Source of the DNA: Muraenolepis orangiensis
Lineage: Eukaryota; Chordata; Actinopteri; Gadiformes; Muraenolepididae
Direction: 5' to 3'
DNA: 64,000 bases
NCBI GenBank assembly: GCA_027704905.1
Contig: CM051002.1
Coordinates: 11,080,447 to 11,144,446 of the forward strand
The translations under genes were made by a program, and so were the position numbers. A model generated the notes under the pieces. It made no database searches. It was not told where the DNA came from and was given only the letters and a program-made list of their open reading frames with translations. This document shows positions 21,778 to 64,000 of this stretch, piece by piece (within the stretch, counting starts at the first letter, position 1; each line of letters begins with the position of its first letter).

Positions 21778-23096
21778 GGTGTTGAGGGCCAGGTTGTTGT
21801 CAGCGCACCACGCCACCAGGTGCTGGCAGCCTACAGGGAGGAGGTCCAGCACCTGGTGGCGTGGTGTGCTGACAACAACCTGGCCCTCAACACCAAGAAG
21901 ACCAAGGAGCTCATCGTCGACTTCAGGAAGACTGGCGCACACGCCCCCATCCTCATCAACGGAGCGGAGGTCGAGCGTGTCTCCAGCTTCAAATTCCTGG
22001 GGGTCCACATCTCCGAGGACCTCTCCTGGTCCCTCAATACTGCCTCACTGGTAAAGAAGGTTCACCAGCGTCTCTTTTTCCTGAGGAGACTGAGGAAAGC
22101 CCACCTGTCACCGCAGATTCTGGTGAACTTTTACCGGTGTGCTATTGAAAGCATCCTCACCAACTGCATCACAGTGTGGTACAGCAACTGCACTGTTTCC
22201 GACCGGAAAGCGCTGCAGAGGGTGGTGAAAACCGCCCAACGCATCGTTGGACTACCCCTCCCTGCAATAAACACTACCCACCACAAATGGTGTAGTAGTA
22301 ATAGTAGATGACCCCTCTCACCCCAACCATGGACTGTTTGCCCTCCTCCCCTCCAGGAGGCGCTATAGAAACCTCTGTTCCACGTCAAGCAGGCTTAGGG
22401 ACAGCATCTTCCCCTCAGCTGTCATCTCCCTGAACTCTGCACCACGAAGACAGCCCCCACCCCCCCCCCCCTGCTGCCCCCCCCCCCTGCTGCCACGCCC
22501 CTGCTGTCCCCCCCTGCTTCTGCACCTCTACCCCCTGCTGCCCCCCTCCCCCTGCTGCCGCAACCCCCCTACCCCACACCTCTGCTCAACACCTTTAATA
22601 ATCACCACTAATGTCTTTGACTAACTGTTAAAAAAATACATTTATACATTTATACTTTTTTTTTTTTTAAACAACTACCTATCTCTCTATACTTTACATA
22701 TGTATTAATAAGACACCTGTTTACTGTACCCGCCATATATATTTAAATCTCAACTGTTGATAGAACTGCTCCTATGTATATACGTTTATATATGCCATAC
22801 ATACATTCTATATGCTCACTTGTATATACATTTACATTTATATATATTTATACTGTTTTCAATAACTGCATACCCCTGATCACTACCTGTTAAATACTCA
22901 CTTACCTGTATATATATACCTGTTATTATGCTCATATTCCATTTAATTCCCAGTAGACTGTCTTTTAACATATATATTATATATTACCGTGCACTTTACT
23001 GCAACATTTGCACTCTGGTTAGATGCTAAATCATTTTCGCTGTACTGTACTTGTGCTGTAGAATGACAATACATTTGAATCTAATCTAATCTAATA
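21778..23096 (+). mobile_element. 5'-truncated L2/Rex-like LINE with end of reverse transcriptase ORF
   Basis: The open frame at 21,820-22,311 reads VAWCADNNLALNTKKTKELI, FLGVHISEDLSW, FFLRRLRKAHLSPQILVNFY and RIVGLPLPAI, the C-terminal end of a teleost LINE reverse transcriptase. After a frame break, GLFALLPSRRRYRN and SIFPSAVISLN can be read to about 22,440. An AT-rich 3' UTR follows and ends in (AATCT)n near 23,070-23,095. The catalytic region is absent, so it is dead on arrival. A 49-bp inverted duplication forms its 5' end. Confidence 0.85.
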
Positions 23097-23730
23097 ATGA
23101 TGAGATATTCACAGCGAGTGTGTTGGTATGATTAGAATTCACATATTACACATAATTCCATCTTTATTACAATTGATGGAGGATTTTCGGGAGCTAAGAT
23201 GTGTTTCATATTAGTTGGGGGGTTCTGCTTCTACAACGAAAAAAGGGTGGGGGAACTACTGGTTTAACGGACATTGTTGTAGTTTGTTATTTGAACGCTA
23301 GAGGGTGCGCAACAACCGCTTTGCGTAGTGCGGAGGACCAGAACATGATGGCTGTTCCGTGTGCGGTAAAACAGTGGAAGCGAATGCCCAGGCGGTATAG
23401 GTCCGGTGTTTTTTTACACCAACCCAAACCCAAATGTTCATTCTAGAAATCTAGCGTGTCCCTGCTCGGTGGTGGATGCATGGATGTTGATGGTGTGATG
23501 TGATTGTAGTATGAGACACCATGTGTCAACAATAAGAAAAAAAATGCATGGAATTATGCTTGTGCATAATTGAAAGGCAATTTCATTAAGTAGTAGGCCT
23601 ACCTTTAAAAGGTGTAGGCCTAGTTTCTTCATATGGTACTCTGACTGATTCACAAGGAAATGGAAACATCATCAAGCATCTCACAGACTGCCCTCGCTTC
23701 CACCTCATGCACACACACCTCTTTATGGTT

Positions 23731-24058
<328 letters not shown>

Positions 24059-24477
24059 ATCTGCTCCCATATTAAATTAAATAGCCTGTGTGGACAGATA
24101 CCCCCTATACTGTTAATCTACACTCCACCACTGCAGATGTAGGATGTGGATGCCTCTGGGATGTGACATACATGGGATGTGGGTAGCATGCATGATGTAC
24201 ATACGTGTGCCAGACAGGAGGACATTCCACGAGAGAATGAAGGAAAGGAAAAGCTTTGCAGCTGTAGTGCACCAATGCTGTACCATGTAATGCATCACGT
24301 GTGTTTGCATTGTAAACACATGATCTTGGGCATTGGCTAATCCAAGGCATGAAGGTAACTCAGTAACACTCGCTGCACACACACACACACACACATGCAG
24401 GAATACACAAGACACAACACTGTGTATTACATGTATCTCTTCTTTATTGTATATGTTTGCTTTACTTTAGAGCCCCT

Positions 24478-24578
<101 letters not shown>

Positions 24579-25279
24579 CACAGAGCTGGTGCTGTACAGT
24601 GAGCAACGGCAGAGTGGGAGCCTGCAGGACGCATGCTGCTGACTCAGCCCAGCCCACTGCACTCAGCTATCTGCACTGCAGTGCTGTCTCTGCTCCCTCC
24701 CTCCCACCCTCCCTCAGCCTGCTGCCTTACACACTCACACCCACACACAAATACACACACGCACACGCACGCACGCACGCGCCCACACGCACACACACAC
24801 ACGCACGCACACGAACACACACACGCACACACGCACGCACACACACACACACCCCTCCCTTTAAAGTTGCTGCACCAGGACACACCCCACAACAAAGCAG
24901 GAGGAGGTATCACGTGATATAGGGGTAACACACAGTAGACAGTGTAGCTTTAGGTTGTTCTTAGTGGCTACCTCATTAAAAGGGACATGTCATGACATTT
25001 TAGATTCATCCGTCATTTTTATGTTTTTATGTCTCATCACTGGGTGGTTTCTCTTCCGACTCTACTGGTTGTGATTTGTCATCGGCTCCCCTTTTTCCCG
25101 TTGTCATGCTTGCGTCGAGCGTGTCTCTTCTTTCCCTTCTGGTATAAAACTGGGGTCAAACGACAACAACACCATTTGAGGGGGGGAAAAAAAACACATT
25201 CAGTTCATCACATTGGAACCAATGAAGCTTATATAAATACCACAAAAAAAAACGACAGCACTCTGACACGTAACTGGAA

Positions 25280-25627
25280 GGCTGCTTTATTGTTTGGAAA
25301 TATTTTTCGTGCTCAAATGAAGACAATCTTTCTCTATTTCTCAATTAATCCCGATATGGCTGTGCAACACAACGTCCTCTCTCTGGCTATGTTAGTGGCA
25401 ACACATAACGACAGTCCAAAGGCTTTGTTAGCCAGTTCTCAGAAAATCAATCAATAAAGAGACAAAATAAATGTACCCCAGTCATGCTACGAAAGAAAGG
25501 CTTCATGAACCAAACAGGTAAGTCAACACCAGAAGTGAACACAGGTGTAAACCAAAAGGCAAGCTGTCCTCTTACTGGTAGAACAACCAGTAACCAGAAC
25601 ACAGAGAGATTGTGAGAGAGAAAGAGA

Positions 25628-25660
<33 letters not shown>

Positions 25661-25911
25661 CACTTTTACTACATGAGTCTACAGGATGTTAGTTTAGTCA
25701 GTCTAGTGTGAGTGGTGATGTTTCCATTCGTTTCAGTGGTTCACTCAATACAATGTTTCTGTCGCTCGGCGTTTGATGCACTCCCATGGGTTTTCTTTTC
25801 GGAGATATTCTCAGTTCAGATTTTATTGACTAAATAAGAAGCAAAAAAGGCACGCGCCATTAGAGATATTGCACCAGAAACAAAGACACTGACAGTTAAC
25901 CCTTAAACCAC

Positions 25912-25942
<31 letters not shown>

Positions 25943-28900
25943 GTATATATATACATATACATATATATATATCATACTGACAATGACAGCATAATTAAAG
26001 ATCAACTTGTGGGAGACATACATAAAAAGGGTTACAGCTTAAATGAGAGTTTGTCACACAGAGTGAGCTGTGGTTGGTAACGCACTAATCGGCAGACACT
26101 GGATCATTGGACAGCTGTGTGTGTGTGTGTGGGTGTGGGTGTGTGCGTGCGAGAGTGAAGTTGGGGAGAAAATGGAAAAGACATCTTCACCCATCTACAA
26201 AAGGGTGTGCTGGTAGTGCAATCCTCTGACCCAAGGCCGGCCACACAGTCCTCAAGCAAGCAGTCAGTACAACACCCCCATGCATCGTACACGGCCCACC
26301 GGGCCCATAGCCTCTCGGTTATTCTTTTGAACATATCGCCCAAAGAAACTCAAGCTATCAATTACATTCTGCAATATAGGCTTCACCCTCAGTACAGTAA
26401 GGAGAAGGGAAAGGTCATTTTCGGGGGGGGGGGGGGAGACGGGGACAGTGTAATGTATACATACAGTACACATATATATATATATATACATACGTACATA
26501 CAGTACACATATACATATATATACGTACATAAATACAATACACATATGTACCTTCATACACACTGTACATATACATATGTACGTATGTACAGTACACATA
26601 TATGTACATACAGCTGTTTGTGTAATGAATCATATCGATTTAAATATAATTTTTCTCTTTATATAGATTATTTCATCCTACTTCCCTCGTTAATGTGAAA
26701 AGTGACTCAAAAAAACCCGACTCCATCTAACAAATCAGTGTCACAGCCTAGGGGTGTCAGCTGAAAGCCATTCTATTTACGGTTATTAATATTCAGTATT
26801 AGATTAATAGCTGTTGTTTTTAAGTAATTCTGTATTTACAAAAAACTATGCATGCCGTTAAAATAAAATGCTATATTACATTATTTATAGACTTTAAAAA
26901 ATCCATTCTTAATTTCTGAAGTTTGTGCCGTATACAACATTGCCTGAACTGTACATATTTTTCTCCCCCAAACGGATGTATAGCTATGTTTATATTTGTA
27001 TTTATTGAGTTAGTTTTTTTCTGTAATATCTGTTATCATCGGAGGTCTTGGAGAAAACGGACGGCAGTAGCATGTATGCGTATCATTCAGTTTTATTTGG
27101 TTCAAGTTAACACCCACACTGATTTCGGAGATCTCATGCAGCAACTGGACCATTGAACCCCAAACGGGACGAGGGTTATTTTTTTTTTTTCATAAACAGG
27201 AAGTGACATCACCGCACAACAGGAAGTGCAAAAAGCTCTGGTGTGGTGCTTCGGCTCACAGTACCATAACAATGCATCCAGTGCTCTGTTGGTTATTTGG
27301 TATTTATTATGCAGTATAGCAATATGAAGAAACATGGCAAATGAGAGGCTTCGGAGCACGTGTTGTCAAATCCTGAAATCCAGGGCTTGTCCTTTTGAGC
27401 CACTTCTGCCGAAAGAAAGAATTCAGTGTGCTGCTCGTACCTACGTTAACCAATTAACTCTCAAGACATCTCCTCACAGTGTATCCTATATCCGTGTGTA
27501 TTATTATTGGGGTTGAGCAATCGCATTGTTTAAACCGTAATTTGTTGGGACCAGGCCACAGTCCACATAGTGACATTAACCACAAATGTAATCTGCTACC
27601 GACACAAACACCGCCGCTTCCAGGCCAGCAACAATGTACCACTTGACTGAGATGCATCTAGCCCTATATTTCTAAGCGTCATAAGCAGGAAGCTTCAGTG
27701 GCCCCCTGACTGGATGGAGGCTCTTACAGGGCCACACCAGCCGAGATCATTGTCCATCAGCATGGCATATAACACAAAAAGAGTAAAACATGTTTTCATA
27801 AATACTCTCGTCACATTCACTTGCATTTAGTTGCAGAGCTCATGATAATGCATCTATAATATCTCCTGAGAAAAAGGGGTGAATTTTTCAAGCATTGCAT
27901 ACATTTCTAGGGTCTCTCTGTCTAGTAATGACAGGGAAGAAGAGCATGGGCAGGGTATACTAACCCAATCCCACCAACAAGGCAGGTCTCTTTGGCTTCT
28001 CCACACAATATTTTCCATCCATTCAGAATATTACTCTCTTTCTCTCTCTCTGTCTCTGTCTCTGTCTCTCTGTCCCTCTCGCTCTCTCTCCTCCCCCCTT
28101 TCCTCTCTCTCTAGCTCTTCTCCCCCTCTCTCTCTCTTTCGCTCACTCTTTCTCTCTCGCGCACTCCTCCTCTCGCCAACATGTCTCGAGCGGACACACG
28201 CCAAACAAACAAGATGGTGGCCCTCAACATCCTCCTGAATGTGGCTTTAAAACATATGTTAAATCAGACAGGATCAGCCAAGAAAAGATACATTATTAGA
28301 CCAACATACGCCAAGGGAGACAAAAAAAAAAACATGTGCAAATGAGCCAAATGTCATCCATTTTCAAAACGGAACAATAATAGTTGAACTCATCACAACC
28401 CTTCCCAAACGACGCCCGTTTACAGAAAGTTCCACCGCTCGCAGAGAAGCATACCGAACGGGAACAGGAAGTTGCAATACCTTTTGTTTGTAAGTCCCCT
28501 ACTGATCACTGATTGCCTATACTAAGACACTCTTAAAATGCCCTCTCACACCAAACTAAAGGCAGACGGTATGATACATTACATAGGTGAAAATGCTGCA
28601 TACAAATGATAAATATAAGCTTCTATATTCTTACAGTATTTTTTTTTCCCCCTCCCCAACAGTACAATCCCATTTTACACAGACATCCACTCCATTATCT
28701 TCCATTATCTTCCAAACAGTGACAATCTCCAGAGCAGCAGACGCGCTCTGTGGGTCCCAGTGATATATTGACATTCTGTTACAGTACTTGCAGTGCTTCC
28801 TGCCTCGTCTATACAGGCAACAGTTATAATATCCTCCATTTTTAAAAGTGTGGTTTTAAGAGAAAAAAAATAAAAATAGGATTCCATGTTAAGATTATCA

Positions 28901-29594
28901 GCCCCCCATATCACGTCTTTTTGCTTAAACAAATGATTTTTATCTATAACTTTTTCAATTTTCCCACAATGCCTCGATCCTATGGCCGAGCCACTATTGT
29001 GGTCTGAGTATTAGTGTGGACTATGGTTATTCATGCAAGATTTCTGATCAAAACATGCCATCATGCAAGTCATTTCTATGCATTGAACAAGCACAATTAT
29101 TTATGTATTTGTTTGGAAATCTTTCTGAGTAAATGTAAGCCCTTGGCCCAAGTTGACCCCTTAATAAACAGACCCTTAACCAATTGGTGTGAAGCCCATG
29201 TAGAAAAAGCATTTTGATGTGGGTATAACAAAGATTAAATGATTTCGAGAAGTTAAGTGACACGGTTTAAAATATTGACTATTGTTCTCTCTTTTTTTTT
29301 CTTTTTCTTTTTTTACCTCTCATTTTTTTGCCTCTCAAATTAAGTGGAGATACAAGGATATTCAGCATTAACAAACCAAAGGAAAAACAAAACCCCTTCC
29401 ATTGCTCTGGGTCTTTTTGTCTTTCGTTCACCTGCTCGTCCCTCTGCTTTGCTCAGAGTGAAGCAGAAACAACTTGTTTGACTTGCTTTATGAAGAAGAC
29501 AAATCTCCATTAGCAAGCAGCATCTTTGCAACCCCACCCCGCCACCCCCCTCCCCCACGGAAATCGGTTTGCTTGCATCCACATCTCGGATTCT

Positions 29595-29625
<31 letters not shown>

Positions 29626-30040
29626 CTCATTCGTGCCTCTAGCAGTAGAGTTAATAGTCTTTATCCATGAAGACCGGCGGTTGGTGAGCATCTGCCCATG
29701 TAGCAGATATTTCTTCAGTGTTTTGTCAGTACGTTTTTTGTTATCATTCCCTTTTTGTTTTTGATCAGTAGTGCAGATGCAACGCCGTCGCACAGTACAC
29801 TGATTCAGTTTGGTTTGACTCCAGTTCAAGTGTCTTCAAGCTGTACCAGATCAGGCTGCTCCTCTCTGCGTCAATACAAGAATGAAGTCTGTAAACAAAA
29901 TTATTGAATAATTTTCTTTTTCTTACTTGCAAATTAAATAATCTGTACATCTGTGTGGGTTAGATGGTTTCCTCTCGCTTTGCTTGAAGTTACATTATTA
30001 TAATTATTATTGTTATTATTGGGATTATTACTCCAAAGCT
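25280..30040 (-). other. scn8a: Probable long scn8a 3' UTR and flank
   Basis: No further coding sequence follows the stop. The stretch is AT-rich with few long microsatellites except CT-rich DNA near 28,036-28,160 and TA/CATA runs near 25,914-25,970 and 26,460-26,600. AATAAA signals on the minus strand lie at 27,303, 27,092, 27,001, 25,820 and 25,286 (TTTATT on plus). SCN8A transcripts are known for kilobase-scale 3' UTRs; the true end cannot be set from sequence alone. Confidence 0.45.
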
Positions 30041-61582
<31,542 letters not shown>

Positions 61583-61750
61583 CTGTGGAGAGAGAGGGGG
61601 AGAGACGGACAGAGAGACAGTGAAGGGAGACAAGAGACAGAGAGACACAGAGAGACAGAGAGACAGAGAAGGAGAGTGGATTAGTTACTCCCCAAATACT
61701 ATACATATGACACATGGTTGCTCTGTACACAATACACAAGTCTGATGCTG

Positions 61751-61815
<65 letters not shown>

Positions 61816-62076
61816 GAACGGGAAGAAGAGAGAGAGTCAAGAGTCACTCCTGAGTCACAGGACACCCCCATCTCTTGGTCTACCCATCCCCCAAACCCAC
61901 CCCCCCCCCCACCCCCCAGCAAGGCAAAGCTGCGTCACTTCCCCCATGCACACGAGTGATTAAGAGAAACTCAAGAGACTCAGGGACAGGTGGGTTGCTA
62001 CGTTGACAGATTGTGACTCGACGACGGAGAGGAGAAGATTCCCCCACAGGCAGAGGCCTGGAGGTCCACCCTGGTC

Positions 62077-62111
<35 letters not shown>

Positions 62112-62355
62112 ACACTGTCCCTGTGCTCACCTCTAGGGGCCGACAAGGACAGAGGACAGACGGTACTGCTGCCGGAGCAGGGCTCTCCCCCTTCTCTCTG
62201 CGGCCAAATGGCTTTTCTTCCTCCCAAGCTTAAAGCTTTTACTGGAAGACAACCGCAAACTCTGTCATCGATCAGGGGCCAGATTTGCTGACTCCAGCCT
62301 CTCAACAACCACTCCCCACCCATAAACAGCTCTGGACCCAGGGTGGGTGGGGGCC

Positions 62356-62502
<147 letters not shown>

Positions 62503-62609
62503 CGTATCTTTATGTAAAATGTTGTCCTGTGTTAACGTTTAATCATCCTTTTCCCTTCTAGTTTTTCCTGATGTTCCAAGCACAGGGAAAGCAGGAATGT
62601 GTGTCAGAT

Positions 62610-62643
<34 letters not shown>

Positions 62644-63100
62644 GCGCGTAGACGACACCAGCGCCTGCGGGGGTAAAGCAAAGGTTTCACCAAGTCATCA
62701 AATTGTCACCATAAGACAGACTAACAGAATTAACAAAACTCTAGTCAATATTTGGTCCACTGACAATACGTGGATGGCAATTGGAAGGAGAATGTGAACC
62801 GGAGACTCGGGCCAGACGGCCTTGTCTTGCTTTGAGCAGAGACACTGGCTTTAAAATCAAACGAAGAAAACCAGCAGAATGACTTCCCGGGCTTCCAAAG
62901 ATAGATATAGGATATATGGAGATAGTCTTTATTGGCATTAATTAACACAATGAAAATACGACGCCACTCCCTGATACTAAAGCAATATAGAGAGAACAAC
63001 ATGAAAATAACAGCAACACTCAAGTGCAACCACTGTAGAGACAATACATATTTAGCACAGCATAGCATCCAACAACTGCACCGCCCAGAGTTCAGACAGT

Positions 63101-63612
63101 GGGGGGGGGGGGCATGTATATGTGTTTGTGTGTATGGGTGGGGGGGGGGGGGCATGTATATGTGTTTGTGTGTATGGGTGGGGGCGGGGGGGCATGTATA
63201 TGTGTTTGTGTGTATGGGTGGGGGGGGGGGCATGTATATGTGTTTGTGTGTATGGGTGGGGGGGGGGGGGGCATGTATATGTGTTTGTGTGTATGGGGGG
63301 GGGGGGGGGGGGGGGGCATGTATATGTGTTTGTGTGTATGGGTGGGGGGGGGGGGCATGTATATGTGTTTGTGTGTATGGGTGGGGGGGGGGGCATGTAT
63401 ATGTGTTTGTGTGTATGGGTGGGGGGGGGGGCATGTATATGTGTTTGTGTGTATGGGTGGGGGGGGGGGGGCATGTATATGTGTTTGTGTGTATGGGTGG
63501 GGGGGGGGGGGCATGTATATGTGTTTGTGTGTATGGGTGGGGGGGGCATGTGTATGTGTTTGTGTGTATGGGTGGGGGGGGGGGGGGCATGTGTATGTGT
63601 TTGTGTGTATGG
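63101..63612 (+). repeat. 13-copy G-rich minisatellite in scn8a intron 1
   Basis: Unit of about 36-45 bp: GCATGTATATGTGTTTGTGT, then GTATGGGTG and a G run of 6 to about 20. Thirteen copies; the last two read CATGTGTATGTG instead of CATGTATATGTG. Only the G runs vary in length. Confidence 0.93.
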
Positions 63613-64000
63613 GTGCATTTGTGCCTTAAAAAAATGTGACCTGGTTTGGGCAGGCTTGGAAGCTGTGTTTCAGTCTTGGTGGTGCGTGATGTGTTGTCCT
63701 GCATCGGCCTGCCGTGGGGAAGCCATTTGGGTAGAGCAGTGGGTGGGGGGGGGGGGGAGTGGGGTCACCTGGTGACGCCCTCCTTCTGCGGGGCTATTCC
63801 CGGTCCTTCCCCCCCCGGTGGGGCTGATGTATGTGACGGCTGTGATTGCAGTACCGCCAGAATCCGCTCCGCTGTGGGTCACGATGGACGTTCACCAGAA
63901 GGCCTGGCTTCCATTCTCGGGGGGGAGAAGAGGCGTTGCAGTGCCTTTCGCCGGTGTGACAGTGTATGGCCTCAGGAGAAGTCCCCAGTGATATGCAGTC

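Noticed and set aside
63101..63612. CRISPR-like array of similar units
   Set aside because: Spacers are G homopolymers, not unique sequence, and the context is a vertebrate intron.

Overview
This is a stretch of teleost fish genomic DNA carrying two convergent vertebrate genes. On the minus strand, from about 61.6 kb down to 30.0 kb, lies nearly all of a voltage-gated sodium channel alpha subunit of the Nav1.6 type (scn8a). I can place every coding exon from exon 2 to the stop codon. The exon lengths sum to 5,667 nt with consistent phases at each junction, giving 1,888 residues, so the gene looks intact; exon 1 lies beyond the right edge. On the plus strand, at 7.9-16.6 kb, is the N-terminal half of a fidgetin-family gene (fignl2). 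In human, FIGNL2 sits next to SCN8A in the same tail-to-tail arrangement, so this is conserved synteny and supports both names.

Layout: 1-7.9 kb holds one possible exon end at the left edge, a LINE-type tail and very long dinucleotide arrays. 7.9-16.6 kb holds two fignl2 exons and a 7.3-kb intron. 16.6-30.0 kb is the tail-to-tail intergenic region plus 3' UTRs, with TA arrays, a 5'-truncated LINE with a foldback at its 5' end, and a (TC)n block. 30.0-61.6 kb is scn8a. 61.6-64 kb is scn8a intron 1, with a 13-copy G-rich minisatellite.

The window is saturated with (AC)n, (AG)n, G/C homopolymers and minisatellites, many right next to scn8a splice sites. Such an extreme short-tandem-repeat load is known for cod-like fishes (Gadiformes), so a gadiform is my best guess; this is inference only.

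Main points of interest: the fignl2 copy ends just before where the AAA ATPase domain should begin, and no AAA domain is visible downstream. scn8a keeps both AT-AC introns (intron 2 with textbook U12 signals) and the exon 5N/5A alternative pair, but the exon-18N-type poison exon was not found and the usual exon 16 is split in two. Several splice acceptors are built from pure microsatellites. There are several perfect hairpins, a 96-bp higher-order repeat and a probable TTAA-flanked MITE inside the second AT-AC intron. I did not find an RNA gene, CRISPR array or novel multi-gene system.
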